Shown here in pieces: positions 1 to 9,942 of a DNA stretch of 59,023 bases. The stretch is from Lachnospiraceae bacterium (lineage in GTDB: Bacteria; Bacillota_A; Clostridia; Lachnospirales; Lachnospiraceae). Position numbers and translations under genes: made by a program. A model generated the notes under the pieces. The model searched no databases, had not been told where the DNA came from, and saw nothing but the letters and a program-made list of their open reading frames with translations. The DNA is taken from NCBI GenBank assembly GCA_024684065.1, contig JAIKXO010000083.1, positions 1-59,023 of the forward strand. Direction: 5' to 3'. How positions within the stretch are numbered: position 1 is the stretch's first letter; every line of letters begins with the position of its first letter.

Positions 1-1
1 C

Positions 2-1147
2 ACGCAGATAAAGACCCCGGTGGTCGAAGCCTCACTTTCGCTAAGCGGAACGGCCTCCGCAAAGGTCGGGGAGAGCGCGACGATAACCGCTGCGGTTGCC
101 CCGTCTGCGACCCTGGTCTCATGGAGCTCTTCAGATCCGGGTGTTGCTTCCGTTTCCGCATCCGGGGATACGCTTACGGCAAAGATCACTGCTGTCAAAG
201 CAGGAACGGCAAAGATCAAGGCAAACGCAAGCAATGGAAAGAGTGCAGAGATCACGTTTACGGTCACGGGAAAATATGCCGATACCGCCCAGCTTTATGA
301 TGCGGATAAGAATCCTCTTTATCTTGAGGAGAACGGAACTTACAGGCTTGCAAAGTATTCCGACTATGTGAAGGACAGCTCAAGGAAATTCTATAAAAAG
401 CTCGAGGATTTCCTGTATACAGGCTGGCAGAATATAGACGGCGTCACCTATTATTACAGGAGCGACCATACCTTTGTAACCGGAGAGCAGATAATCCAGG
501 GTATTACCTATAAGTTCAGCGACAACGGTGCGCTTGCGCAGGGATCCGGAACGCTTGGCATAGATGTTTCAAAATACCAGCCAAGCATCAACTGGTCTTC
601 CGTAAAGGCATCAGGCATCGATTTCGTTATTATAAGATGCGGATACAGAGGAGCAAGTACCGGAGTGCTTATCCAGGATCCTTATTATGTCTCACATATA
701 AAAGGTGCAAAAGCCGCAGGACTGAAGGTCGGGATCTATTTCTTCTCAACCGCCTTAAACGAAACCGAGGCGATAGAGGAAGCATCCATGTGTGTTGCCC
801 TTGCGGGCGGATACGGGGTCAACTATCCTATATTCATAGACGTTGAGTCAAGCTCGAGGCCGGGATATAATGCCCTGTCCTCAGGCGAGAGAACAGCTAA
901 TATTGCCGCATTCTGCAAGACCATAAGGTCGGCAGGTTATTCTGCGGGGGTTTACGCAAATAAGAACTGGTTTACGGAGAAGATAAACGCTTCCGCACTT
1001 TCAGGCTACAAGATCTGGCTTGCGCAGTATAATTCCGCCGGTCCCACCTACGCAGGACGCTACGACCTCTGGCAGTATACTTCAAAGGGCTCTGTAAGCG
1101 GAATAAGCGGAAATGTTGATATGAACCAGAGTTATCTGGGATATTAA
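2..1147 (+). CDS. GH25 lysozyme (partial, 5' end outside window)
   Basis: This is the C-terminal part of a secreted peptidoglycan hydrolase. The reading frame is open from the window edge, so the first GTG (at 20) is probably not the true start. In order it shows a bacterial Ig-like (Big_2) domain over roughly the first 85 residues, then short aromatic repeats like choline/cell-wall-binding modules (around residues 125-175), then a GH25 muramidase domain from about residue 180 to the end. The GH25 hallmarks are GIDVSKYQ at the domain start and FIDVES, which supply the acidic catalytic residues of the family. The Ig-like and repeat modules suggest wall attachment. It lies 34 bases upstream of rfbC on the same strand, in a surface-polysaccharide context. 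The family assignment is firm; the natural substrate is inferred. Confidence 0.88.
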   Translation, partial: TQIKTPVVEASLSLSGTASAKVGESATITAAVAPSATLVSWSSSDPGVASVSASGDTLTAKITAVKAGTAKIKANASNGKSAEITFTVTGKYADTAQLYDADKNPLYLEENGTYRLAKYSDYVKDSSRKFYKKLEDFLYTGWQNIDGVTYYYRSDHTFVTGEQIIQGITYKFSDNGALAQGSGTLGIDVSKYQPSINWSSVKASGIDFVIIRCGYRGASTGVLIQDPYYVSHIKGAKAAGLKVGIYFFSTALNETEAIEEASMCVALAGGYGVNYPIFIDVESSSRPGYNALSSGERTANIAAFCKTIRSAGYSAGVYANKNWFTEKINASALSGYKIWLAQYNSAGPTYAGRYDLWQYTSKGSVSGISGNVDMNQSYLGY

Positions 1148-1181
1148 AATAGTAAAACCATAAAAAGAGAGGAAGCCGAAG

Positions 1182-1739
1182 ATGGGAAAGATCCTTGTTG
1201 AGGAATGCGGGATTGAGGGGCTTAAGATAATAACGCCCACGGTTTTCGGAGATAACAGAGGTTATTTCATGGAAACCTACAATTATAATGACTTTAAGGA
1301 GGCCGGGATAGATCTTGAGTTTGTTCAGGACAATCAGTCCGCCTCAAAGAAAGGCGTGTTAAGGGGCCTTCATTTCCAGATAAACTATCCTCAGGATAAG
1401 CTGGTGAGATGCATCCGGGGGGAGGTGTTTGACGTTGCGGTCGATATGAGACAGGGCTCAAAGACCTACGGAAAATGGTTCGGGGTACGGCTTTCGGAGG
1501 AGAATAAAGAGCAGTTTTTTATCCCCAAGAATTTCGCCCACGGATTCTTAGTGCTCTCCGACTATGCGGAGTTTGTTTATAAGTGCACTGATTTTTACCA
1601 TCCAAATGATGAAGGAGGGATAATCTATAACGATCCCGATATCGGAATAGAATGGCCTTTTGAATCCCTTGGCGGATGCGAGCTTAATTTCTCCGACAAG
1701 GATACGAAATGGCCGGGGATCAGGGATATCCACAGGTAA
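1182..1739 (+). CDS. rfbC: dTDP-4-dehydrorhamnose 3,5-epimerase
   Basis: A 185-residue cytoplasmic epimerase that converts dTDP-4-keto-6-deoxyglucose to the rhamnose-configured intermediate in dTDP-L-rhamnose synthesis. The length is normal for RmlC. The RGLHFQ motif contains the family's catalytic histidine, and NFAHGF lies in the cupin core. The ATG follows an AGAGAGGAAG ribosome binding site. rfbA, rfbB and rfbD are not in the window, so the pathway must be completed elsewhere. The two-gene polysaccharide ABC exporter directly downstream makes a role in a rhamnose-containing wall or capsule polymer likely, but that is inference from position. Confidence 0.93.
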   Translation: MGKILVEECGIEGLKIITPTVFGDNRGYFMETYNYNDFKEAGIDLEFVQDNQSASKKGVLRGLHFQINYPQDKLVRCIRGEVFDVAVDMRQGSKTYGKWFGVRLSEENKEQFFIPKNFAHGFLVLSDYAEFVYKCTDFYHPNDEGGIIYNDPDIGIEWPFESLGGCELNFSDKDTKWPGIRDIHR

Positions 1740-1828
1740 AAGAAAACGGGATTTATTGCGGAAATACAGGCCGGACAGGGCTGTACTTCCGCCATTAAAT
1801 AAAGGATACTATCATTTATCAGTCCGGC

Positions 1829-2683
1829 ATGAGCAACCCTTCAGGTAACAGTTCCATTAAGAACGCTATTGACAAAATAATATCGCTTCCTGTAGAACTT
1901 TGGAACAACAGGACATTGATATGGAAGCTTGCAAAGAATGATTTCAAGACCAGGTTCGCAGGCTCCTATCTTGGCATTTTCTGGGCTTTCGTCCAGCCTG
2001 TGATCACCATTGTGCTTTACTGGTTTGTTTTTGCCGTAGCCCTTCCGCAGAGAGCGGCTGCAGTGAGGGGCGGGATCGAGATCCCTTATATCCTCTGGCT
2101 TATCGCAGGCATCGTCCCATGGTTTTTCTTTTCGGAAGCTTTAGGAAGCGGCGCCGGCTCTCTCATAGAATATAATTTCCTTGTAAAAAAGGTAGTCTTC
2201 AAGATCAGCATCCTGCCCATAATAAAGATAGTATCTGCTCTTTTTGTCCATGTCTTTTTCGTGGCCTTTGTGCTTATACTCTATTCCTGCTACGGGCTTT
2301 TTCCCGACGTGTATACACTGCAGATAGTCTACTACTCCTTCTGTATGTTTGTCTTTATCCTGGGAACGAGCTACATAACCTGCTCGATAATGGTATTTTT
2401 CAGGGATCTCGGGCAGATAATCAACATCATCCTCCAGGTCGGAATCTGGGCAACTCCCATCCTTTGGAATATTGATACGCTTAATCCGAAATGGCACTGG
2501 ATCTTCAAACTGAATCCCATGTTTTATATCGTGAAGGGCTACAGGGATTCTCTCATAGACAAGAAGTGGTTTTTCGAAAGCCCCATGCTGACTTTATATT
2601 TCTGGGTGCTGACGGTTGTCGTGTTTATCTTTGGAGCCATTATCTTCAGACGTCTTAAGGTACATTTTGCGGATGTGCTGTGA
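1829..2683 (+). CDS. Polysaccharide ABC exporter, permease (Wzm/TagG family)
   Basis: A 284-residue integral membrane protein with about six hydrophobic segments, typical of the ABC-2 transporter family that exports O-antigen, capsule or teichoic acid chains. A short amphipathic N-terminus with a KNDFKTRFAGSYLG stretch precedes the first membrane helix, as in TagG/Wzm proteins. The start is not supported by a strong ribosome binding site: a GGA lies more than 20 bases upstream. It pairs with the ATP-binding gene 134 bases downstream. The exported polymer cannot be read from the sequence; rhamnose is a reasonable component given rfbC upstream. Confidence 0.9.
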   Translation: MSNPSGNSSIKNAIDKIISLPVELWNNRTLIWKLAKNDFKTRFAGSYLGIFWAFVQPVITIVLYWFVFAVALPQRAAAVRGGIEIPYILWLIAGIVPWFFFSEALGSGAGSLIEYNFLVKKVVFKISILPIIKIVSALFVHVFFVAFVLILYSCYGLFPDVYTLQIVYYSFCMFVFILGTSYITCSIMVFFRDLGQIINIILQVGIWATPILWNIDTLNPKWHWIFKLNPMFYIVKGYRDSLIDKKWFFESPMLTLYFWVLTVVVFIFGAIIFRRLKVHFADVL

Positions 2684-2817
2684 GCTATACATAAAAAAGG
2701 AATAAAAACCGCTTCCCATTAAACATGATGAGGCCTGTCTGGCAGGGAAACAATATCAGACAGAAAATATACGAAGAATTATGAAATAAAAAAGGAACTA
2801 CGAAGCTATACGAAGGA

Positions 2818-4146
2818 ATGGATAAAAAAGAAACCGGTAAAATGAAAAATTCGGAACAGGCCGAAACACAGGACCGCGAGATCGCGATCGAGATAAAAAA
2901 TCTGACAAAGATATACAAGCTCTATGACAGGAACCGCGACCGTATTAAAGAGGCTCTCCATCTGAGTAAGAACATTAATTATAAGGAGCACTATGCCTTA
3001 AACGATGTCAGCATGAATGTTTATACCGGCGAGACAGTAGGCATTATCGGAACGAACGGTTCCGGAAAGTCGACCATTCTTAAAATAATAACAGGTGTTC
3101 TTAATCCTACAAGAGGAGACGTGATAATAAACGGAAGAATCTCCGCGCTTCTGGAGCTGGGTGCCGGCTTTAATATGGAATATACCGGCATAGAAAACAT
3201 CTACCTGAACGGAACCATGATCGGCTTCTCGCAGGAGGAGATCGACGAGAAGCTCGATGACATACTGGAGTTTGCGGATATTGGAGATTTCATATATCAG
3301 AAGGTCAAGACCTATTCGAGCGGTATGTTTGTAAGGCTTGCTTTTGCCGTGGCGATCAATATAGATCCCGAGATACTTATAGTTGACGAAGCTCTTTCCG
3401 TCGGTGACGTTTTCTTCCAGAATAAATGCTACCGGAAATTTGAGGATTTTAAAAAGCAGGGAAAGACCATTCTCTTTGTAAGCCACGATCTCTCAAGCAT
3501 CAGCAAGTACTGCGACCGCGTTGTCCTTCTTGAAAAGGGGAACAAGGTAGGCGAGGGTGAGCCAAAAGAGATCATAGACATGTATAAAAAGGTTCTCGTG
3601 GGGCAGCTTGACAAGCAGATGGATACTCATAAGAGCGAGCGTCTCTCCTCCGGGAAGGGCGATAAATGGAAGGACCGCATGGAGCTTAACCCCAATAAGG
3701 ACGAGTACGGAAGCGGTCTTGCCGAATTTGAGGATTACTGTGCTTACGATAATGCCGGGGAGATAACAAACACCATCATCAAGGGCGAGGAATTCACGGT
3801 CAAGCTTAAGATCCGCTTTTTTGACACGATCCAGGATCCGATATTTGCGGTTTCCTTTAAAAACATGCAGGGCACGGAGATAACCGGGACCAATACGATG
3901 TTTGAGAAGCTGACCACCGGAACCCCGAAGGCAGGGGATGTCATGACCGCTACCTTCACCCAGAAGATGAGCCTTCAGGGCGGGGAATATCTTGTATCCT
4001 TAGGCTGCGTCGGCTACAGGGACGGGAATTTTACAGTGTATCACAGGCTTTACGACGTTTTCAACCTTACCGTGATCTCCGACAAGAACACCACGGGGTT
4101 TTATGATATGGATTCGATAGTGGTAGTTAATAAAGAGGTCTTATAG
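2818..4146 (+). CDS. Polysaccharide ABC exporter, ATP-binding subunit with Wzt-like C-domain
   Basis: A 442-residue ATPase partner of the preceding permease. Residues 20-260 form the ABC domain: Walker A GTNGSGKST near residue 80, signature YSSGMFVRLA near 165 and Walker B ILIVDEALS near 187. Residues from about 300 to the end form a beta-rich extension resembling the Wzt C-terminal domain, which in O-antigen exporters binds the capped end of the glycan. TagH proteins of teichoic acid exporters have a different extension, so this looks closer to the Wzt type. A rho-independent terminator follows, closing the cluster. Confidence 0.92.
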   Translation: MDKKETGKMKNSEQAETQDREIAIEIKNLTKIYKLYDRNRDRIKEALHLSKNINYKEHYALNDVSMNVYTGETVGIIGTNGSGKSTILKIITGVLNPTRGDVIINGRISALLELGAGFNMEYTGIENIYLNGTMIGFSQEEIDEKLDDILEFADIGDFIYQKVKTYSSGMFVRLAFAVAINIDPEILIVDEALSVGDVFFQNKCYRKFEDFKKQGKTILFVSHDLSSISKYCDRVVLLEKGNKVGEGEPKEIIDMYKKVLVGQLDKQMDTHKSERLSSGKGDKWKDRMELNPNKDEYGSGLAEFEDYCAYDNAGEITNTIIKGEEFTVKLKIRFFDTIQDPIFAVSFKNMQGTEITGTNTMFEKLTTGTPKAGDVMTATFTQKMSLQGGEYLVSLGCVGYRDGNFTVYHRLYDVFNLTVISDKNTTGFYDMDSIVVVNKEVL

Positions 4147-4162
4147 TCGCATATGGTTACAG

Positions 4163-4207
4163 CCCATGATTTATGATGTTTTCAGGCCATAGACCGTGGG
4201 TTTTTTA
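4163..4207 (+). terminator. Rho-independent terminator after the ABC exporter
   Basis: An imperfect stem begins with CCCATGATTTATG and closes with CATAGACCGTGGG, followed directly by six T residues. It sits 17 bases after the stop codon of the ATP-binding subunit. Confidence 0.75.
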
Positions 4208-4308
4208 TTTATGGTAAACGACAGGATAAACCTGATTTTTGTTTACTGTGCCTGAATAATGATTTTGTATACAATTAAGAAGTAAGACTGAAGGGTCAGG
4301 TTAAGGAG

Positions 4309-6012
4309 ATGGATCTTATTCTCAATATCAGTATATGCAGGTCAAATCCGTTTATTATGAGGGTAGTGCGGTTTCCGGCAGGTTATCCGGTCAGGGATCT
4401 TATGGCGTTTTGCTGTATTGTATTTGGCAGGGAGGTGACCTCCGGTCTCCTTTTTTCCGGAGATACTCAGATTAAAGAGACAGACAGGCCTGTTTCAGAG
4501 GTGTTCGGGAAAGAAGATGAATATACGGTCGTATACAGGGATCCGGGCTTACAGGCTAAGAAGGCCGGAGGATCGATAAGCATGTATATTTTTGTGGAAG
4601 ACGTTATATCAGGGAACAAAAAAGAGAATGAGGAAGAGCTTCCCTTTGTGATTTCGGCAGTCGGGAGGAACATGCCGGCGGATTCCTTTGATATTTCGGA
4701 GTTCAATATTATCCAGCGGATGCTTGATCAGGGAGATTACTGTGAAACGGCAGACGGCAGGGTCTATTCGGGAAAGGAGCTTGGCTATTCCGTAAGAAAG
4801 ACCGACAATGCCATAAGGAAGTTTTTTGCGCCCGGAACCGAGGAGCAGGAGCTCAATATGAAGCTCGGAATGCCGATGGAGCTGCTTTTTGATAAGTGTA
4901 AAGTAGCTGATCTTAAATATATAGCTGATGTGAATAACGTATACTATGGAACACAGACAAGGAAACAGGGGTTAGTCAGTGCTCTTTGCAAAAGGTTTGA
5001 TTCTGAAAGGATCACAGAACTTTTTGAGGATATGGAGGTAGAGGAATTCTTCGCTTTTAAGCGGTTTGCCCTCAGTGAGGATCCGGAAAGCTCCGGGGAT
5101 GTATGGGAAAGCGAGCTTCCGGTGCTTAACCGCAGCGGCCTTATCATTTTTGTACCTAAGCTCGGGTACAGGGCGGCATCTGAGGCCCTTGAATATTATG
5201 AATCGTTTTACGGAACAGAGAAGGAAACCGATTTTATCAGAAAGAAATATATGAAGGGAGCCATGCTTGTGGCAGGGAGGCTTTACGGCGTATTTGAGAA
5301 GGAGTGGTTTTTATCGATCCTTGAAAAGATTTCCCCCGAAAAGATCCCGGATGATATTTCTGATGAATACTTTTATAATACGGTGCATTATTATCATAAC
5401 CGTGACTATGATTTTCTCGAAGGCGGAGACGCTTATTATAAAAAAGAGCTGGGTATAAGAGAAGCTGAGGAGGTCTGCAGGGAGCGTTTAAAGGATGATC
5501 CGGTTTTTTATGAACCTTCCGCAGATGAGATCAGATTGCTTATGAATAAGGGCATCCGTTTTTCGGAAGCCTCTGAGGACAGGCTTAAACAGTTCATATC
5601 GGAATTCAGCTATTGGAGCTATGGTTATTACGGCTTTGATTATGATAATAATGGTAATGACAGGTCTTTGTCCGGCTGTGAAAAAATAGTGGCCGAGCTG
5701 CATAAAAAGGGAGATGTGGATGCCGCCTTAAAAACTGCCGGGGATGAAATGAGGCGGCTTTCCTGGAGCGACCGGAAGGAACCTGTATTAAACAGCGTAA
5801 GGAGAATACTGGAAAAAGAGAGTGAAAGCATCCCGCTTATGACATTAAACGGTTTTTCCAGAAAAAACTGTCCCGAAGAGCTCCTTATGCATGCAGATAA
5901 GATAAAGGAAGAAAAAGAAAAGAAAGCAGCCGCTGTGGCGGTGAGGAGGGCTGCTAAAACGACGGCACGGAAAGCAGTGGCTAAGAAGACTGCAAAAAGA
6001 CCGCCGAAGTAG
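4309..6012 (+). CDS. Unrecognised protein with a basic, histone H1-like tail
   Basis: A 567-residue protein I cannot assign with confidence. The first 55 residues (an LNISI strand, then FPAGYPVRDL and a CIVFG segment) have the spacing of the pRiA4b ORF-3-like fold, but the match is weak. A short segment near residues 205-235 (YIADVNNVYYG, then QTRKQGLVSALCKR) resembles SAP/Rho-N nucleic-acid-binding helices. The last 30 residues are rich in Lys, Ala and Arg, like histone H1 or mycobacterial Hlp tails, which suggests DNA or RNA binding. The ATG has an AAGGAG with no spacing; no upstream start exists because a TAA lies close in frame. It precedes the SNF2 helicase gene by 119 bases on the same strand, so a shared role in nucleic acid handling is possible. 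Confidence 0.6.
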   Translation: MDLILNISICRSNPFIMRVVRFPAGYPVRDLMAFCCIVFGREVTSGLLFSGDTQIKETDRPVSEVFGKEDEYTVVYRDPGLQAKKAGGSISMYIFVEDVISGNKKENEEELPFVISAVGRNMPADSFDISEFNIIQRMLDQGDYCETADGRVYSGKELGYSVRKTDNAIRKFFAPGTEEQELNMKLGMPMELLFDKCKVADLKYIADVNNVYYGTQTRKQGLVSALCKRFDSERITELFEDMEVEEFFAFKRFALSEDPESSGDVWESELPVLNRSGLIIFVPKLGYRAASEALEYYESFYGTEKETDFIRKKYMKGAMLVAGRLYGVFEKEWFLSILEKISPEKIPDDISDEYFYNTVHYYHNRDYDFLEGGDAYYKKELGIREAEEVCRERLKDDPVFYEPSADEIRLLMNKGIRFSEASEDRLKQFISEFSYWSYGYYGFDYDNNGNDRSLSGCEKIVAELHKKGDVDAALKTAGDEMRRLSWSDRKEPVLNSVRRILEKESESIPLMTLNGFSRKNCPEELLMHADKIKEEKEKKAAAVAVRRAAKTTARKAVAKKTAKRPPK

Positions 6013-6131
6013 AAGGGTTCAAATGACTGGGTAAGCACCGCAGGTACGCCGTAACGCATCAGTTATTTATTGTAAACATGTTTATTAAATTCATCTATGA
6101 TGAGTAAATATTTTACAGAGGGTTTATAAGA

Positions 6132-9100
6132 ATGGAACTTAGGGATTATTTTCGGATCTTTTCGGAGGAAGAGCTTGTAAAAGGCGCAGAGCTCTTTTTT
6201 TCAGGGGATATAGACAATTATTCATGCAATGGATCTGAAAGTAAACAAAAGAAGTCCGTGGATGACAGGCACAGGCCGGGAAGAAAGTCCGATTGGACCA
6301 TGGCGGGCAGGAAATCCGGGTCTGTAAAGGTGAGCGCGCTTTCTGCCGGGCCGGACAGGGCAGGGGTGGATCATACGGAGGTATTTGATTATGTTCCGTA
6401 TGAAGATACAATTCTCTTATCCGGTGAATGGCGGGAGCAGGGAGTCAGGACCAGATCTACCGTTCTGAAGTGCAGCTTAAGGCTTAAGAAGCGTCCGTTC
6501 CTTGTCTGTGAATCAGAATGCGCCTGCAGCATGTTTTATGAGAGCACATACGGCTGTCCGCACGTAGCCGCCCTTCTGACCGCGTATATGGTGGAGGAAA
6601 AGGGCGAGGAGGTCTTTCAGGGAACACGTATTGAGACTCTGCTTAAGAATATGACGAATGTGGAGGATCCTTTTCTTCCGGGTGTGCTCAAGCGAACTGA
6701 CGGCAGGCTCCTGTCACTTCTTAAAGGAAGCGAGAGCTCATCACTTCCCGTCTGGACGGAAAATGAGGAGAAGATCGAACCGGTCGGGATAGACCTAAGC
6801 CTTGGAAAAGGGCAGGGCAGGATTTATATCGGAGTAAAGGCCGGGACGGGAAGGAAACGTTATGTGGTCCAGAACGTCAGGGAATTTATAGAATGTTATC
6901 AGAATGAAGGCGTTTATACGCTCGGAAAGAGTGAATTGCAGCTTGGGAGAAGGTACTGCGAGGCTAAGAGCGGAGATATCCTTGACTTCATGGCCGGCCT
7001 GTACTCGGCTTTCGCAAAGGAGCTTATCAGAGGCCAGCTGTTTGCCGCTGATGGTGCCAGTCCCGAAAGGTATATGATCCTGGCGGGAGCTGAGATAGAC
7101 AGTTTTATGGAACTTGCCGACGGGCTTGTTCTGTTTGTCAGGAATATCGGAGATAAGAGGGTAAATCTTTTAAAGAAAGGGCTTTGCGCCACTTTGAAAA
7201 AGAAAGCCTATGGGGCGAGCCTGAAGATCGAAAAGACGGAGCTTTTTTTCGCTAACGGCGTTGTTCTGTATATGTATGACGGGGAGGATATTTTCAGGGT
7301 AAAAGCGGAGAGTACCGAAAAATCCCAGGCGCTTTTATCATTGCTTGGCTGGAATGATGAAATGTATATAAGGGATTCGGAGATCGGATCCGTGTGCCGT
7401 AATCTCCTTCCGGTATTTCAGGAATACGGTACAGTGATAACCAGGGGCATGGATTTTGAGGATTATGAACGGGAGACCCCGGAGTTTGTCTTTAACCTTG
7501 ATTACCCGGATGACCGGGTGCTTTCATGTATGCCCTATGCTGTATATAAAAAGCAGGATTTTAAGTGCCTGCTGTTTGATCCTGAGACCGGCCAGGGAAG
7601 AAGGAACGCAGAAGCGGAGACTGCTGTTGCTTCTTATCTGCCTCATCTTTTTCAGGCCTTTGACAGAAATACCGGGACACTTTATTCAGAGCTTAATGAA
7701 GAGGAGCTTTTTGATTTCATGCGCGACGCTCTTCCCGCTCTTGAGCGGCTTGGAAGGGTAATGGCAACGGACACCTTAAAAAGGAACAGGATCCGCAGCC
7801 TTCCCACGCTGAAGGTGGGGGTGGCCGTTGAAGGCGGGCAGATCAGGATGTCACTTCACGGGACAGGTCTGTCACAGTTTGAAATGGCGGATATTCTTGG
7901 TTCCTATAAAAAGAAAAAGAAGTATTACCGCTTAAAAAGCGGGGAGTTCCTTTCTCTGGAAAGCGATGCACAGGGCAGCTGGAAGACGGCATCTGAGCTT
8001 TTTGACGATTACGGGAAGAAAGATGCTCAGGAAATTAAGATTCCCGCCTTCAGAGCCATGTATCTGAAGGAGACACTTGAGGGAAGGGAAGACTCGGAAT
8101 TTGATGCAACCGAAGAATACAGGGAACTTCTCCTTAATATGGATCCTGAAAGGGCGAAGGATTCAAAACTTCCGCCGGGGCTTGAACAGATAATGAGGCC
8201 TTACCAGGCCGAAGGTTTTTACTGGATAAAGATGCTTAAGCAGTGCGGTTTCGGTGGCATACTGGCGGATGACATGGGCCTCGGAAAGACCCTCCAGGTG
8301 CTTTCCTTTGTACTTTCGGAGAAGCTTGAGGGGAAAAAGGGTGATGAACTGCGTACACTTGTTGTCTGTCCCGCTTCTCTTGTCTATAACTGGCAGAAGG
8401 AGATAGCAAAATATACTCCCGGGCTTTCTTCCGTGGTCATCGCGGGGACGGCCGAGGCCAGGAGAGCTCTTATAGGAGAGAGCCTTTCGGTCGACGTGTG
8501 GATCACTTCCTATGATCTTTTGAAGAGGGATGTAAAGCTTTATGAGAAACTCCATTTTGCCAACGAGATAATCGACGAGGCACAGTTTGTAAAGAACCAG
8601 AAAACCCGGGCGGCGCAGTCCGTAAGGATGATAGACAGTTCCTTCAGGATGGCCCTTACAGGAACGCCTATTGAGAATTACCTTAGTGAACTTTGGAGCA
8701 TCATGGACTACCTTATGCCGGGGATACTGTTTTCCTATGGAAAATTCCAAAACGAATTTGAGACTCCGATCGCCGTAAAAAAGGATGAAGCCGTGCTTGA
8801 GCGGCTCAGAAGGATGGTACATCCGTTTATCCTGAGGCGTCTTAAGAAGGAGATCTTAAAGGAGCTTCCGGACAAGCTTGAGGAGGTCATTACCGTAAGG
8901 CTTCAGGGGCAGCAGAAAAAGCTATATGATGCTTCGGTCGAAGAGATCAGGCTTATGCTGGAAGGCGTGGACGAGGGCGGCTTCAGGAGCGGGAAGCTTC
9001 AGTTCCTTGCAAAGCTTACGGGACTTCGGCAGATATGCTGCGATCCCTCTTTGATCTATGAGGATTTTAAGGGGGAGAGCGCAAAGCTCGAAGCCTGCCT

Positions 9101-9587
9101 ACAGTTAATTGACCAGGCGGTTTCCGGCGGGCACAAGCTTTTATTGTTTTCGCAGTTTACTTCGATGTTAGACATTATCGAAGAGAGACTTAAGGCGGAG
9201 GGACTTTTGTTCCACAGGATCGACGGAAGCGTTTCAAAGGAGAGGCGTATGGATATGGTGGACTCCTTTGCCAATGATGACGTACCTGTTTTTCTGATCT
9301 CTCTGAAGGCAGGCGGTACGGGACTTAATCTTACGGCGGCTGACATTGTGATCCATTATGACCCCTGGTGGAATAAGGCTGCGCAGAACCAGGCTACCGA
9401 CAGAACACATCGCATCGGGCAGACTGAACGGGTTACCGTGTATGAGCTGATCGCCGAGGACACTGTAGAGGAGCGGATACAGAAGATAAAAGAGGGAAAG
9501 GAAAAGCTTGTGGAGGATGTTCTTTCCGGCGGCGAGATAAGCTCTGCTTCCTTTAACAGGGAGGATATGCTTAAGCTGCTTATGTAG
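6132..9587 (+). CDS. SWIM zinc-finger SNF2-family helicase
   Basis: A 1151-residue SNF2-type ATPase that would translocate on double-stranded DNA. The N-terminal part has a SWIM finger, Cys130-x-Cys132 then Cys142-x-His144. A long middle region of about 500 residues corresponds to the SNF2-associated segment of bacterial family members. The motor occupies roughly residues 690-1151: Walker A DDMGLGKT with Lys719, motif II DEAQ at 815-818 (Gln replaces the more common His), ALTGTPIEN as motif III, and a C-terminal RecA lobe ending in QATDRTHRIGQ. Length and order match bacterial HepA/SNF2 proteins of Clostridia. The substrate is unknown; transcription recycling, repair or defence are all possible. 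A strong terminator follows. Confidence 0.92.
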   Translation: MELRDYFRIFSEEELVKGAELFFSGDIDNYSCNGSESKQKKSVDDRHRPGRKSDWTMAGRKSGSVKVSALSAGPDRAGVDHTEVFDYVPYEDTILLSGEWREQGVRTRSTVLKCSLRLKKRPFLVCESECACSMFYESTYGCPHVAALLTAYMVEEKGEEVFQGTRIETLLKNMTNVEDPFLPGVLKRTDGRLLSLLKGSESSSLPVWTENEEKIEPVGIDLSLGKGQGRIYIGVKAGTGRKRYVVQNVREFIECYQNEGVYTLGKSELQLGRRYCEAKSGDILDFMAGLYSAFAKELIRGQLFAADGASPERYMILAGAEIDSFMELADGLVLFVRNIGDKRVNLLKKGLCATLKKKAYGASLKIEKTELFFANGVVLYMYDGEDIFRVKAESTEKSQALLSLLGWNDEMYIRDSEIGSVCRNLLPVFQEYGTVITRGMDFEDYERETPEFVFNLDYPDDRVLSCMPYAVYKKQDFKCLLFDPETGQGRRNAEAETAVASYLPHLFQAFDRNTGTLYSELNEEELFDFMRDALPALERLGRVMATDTLKRNRIRSLPTLKVGVAVEGGQIRMSLHGTGLSQFEMADILGSYKKKKKYYRLKSGEFLSLESDAQGSWKTASELFDDYGKKDAQEIKIPAFRAMYLKETLEGREDSEFDATEEYRELLLNMDPERAKDSKLPPGLEQIMRPYQAEGFYWIKMLKQCGFGGILADDMGLGKTLQVLSFVLSEKLEGKKGDELRTLVVCPASLVYNWQKEIAKYTPGLSSVVIAGTAEARRALIGESLSVDVWITSYDLLKRDVKLYEKLHFANEIIDEAQFVKNQKTRAAQSVRMIDSSFRMALTGTPIENYLSELWSIMDYLMPGILFSYGKFQNEFETPIAVKKDEAVLERLRRMVHPFILRRLKKEILKELPDKLEEVITVRLQGQQKKLYDASVEEIRLMLEGVDEGGFRSGKLQFLAKLTGLRQICCDPSLIYEDFKGESAKLEACLQLIDQAVSGGHKLLLFSQFTSMLDIIEERLKAEGLLFHRIDGSVSKERRMDMVDSFANDDVPVFLISLKAGGTGLNLTAADIVIHYDPWWNKAAQNQATDRTHRIGQTERVTVYELIAEDTVEERIQKIKEGKEKLVEDVLSGGEISSASFNREDMLKLLM

Positions 9588-9636
9588 ATTGGGTACGGCT
9601 GAACTGTATAAAACAGACGGCGGATAAGGCAGACAT

Positions 9637-9670
9637 AAAAAAAGACTTCCGTTACGGAAGTCTTTTTATT
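9637..9670. terminator. Bidirectional terminator between the SNF2 gene and the ferredoxin gene
   Basis: GACTTCCG and CGGAAGTC (9644-9663) form an 8-bp perfect stem with a 4-base loop, preceded by seven A and followed by a T tract. It can serve the plus-strand helicase and the minus-strand ferredoxin gene, which converge here. Confidence 0.9.
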
Positions 9671-9691
9671 AAGCCGATTGTTTCCGGATCC

Positions 9692-9862
9692 TCAGTCAGA
9701 CTCGATAGCGCCTACGGGGCATGCGCCGGCGCAGGAACCACAGCTGATGCAGGTATCGGGGTCGATCTCGAATTTGCCGTCGCCTTCTTTGATAGCGCCT
9801 ACGGGACACTGGTTCGCGCAGGAACCGCAGCTGATGCAGGAATCACCTATTGTATATGCCAT
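9692..9862 (-). CDS. 2[4Fe-4S] ferredoxin
   Basis: A 56-residue clostridial-type ferredoxin, a soluble low-potential electron carrier. It contains two nearly identical halves, each with CISCGSCA followed by CPVGAI; the eight cysteines in CxxCxxCxxxCP spacing would bind two cubane clusters. The ATG is preceded by a good AGGAGG site. It stands alone on the minus strand with its own promoter about 85 bases upstream and a shared terminator downstream. In a fermenter with pyruvate formate-lyase it could serve oxidoreductases, hydrogenase or radical SAM activating enzymes; the neighbouring pflA, which needs a reducing electron, is one candidate client, but this is inference. Confidence 0.95.
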   Translation of the reverse strand: MAYTIGDSCISCGSCANQCPVGAIKEGDGKFEIDPDTCISCGSCAGACPVGAIESD

Positions 9863-9942
9863 TTCAACTTCCTCCTTTATATATTCTCTGATCTTCGATT
9901 GTATAGACGGCCGGATCCAAACTCATCCTCCGACCAAATCAT

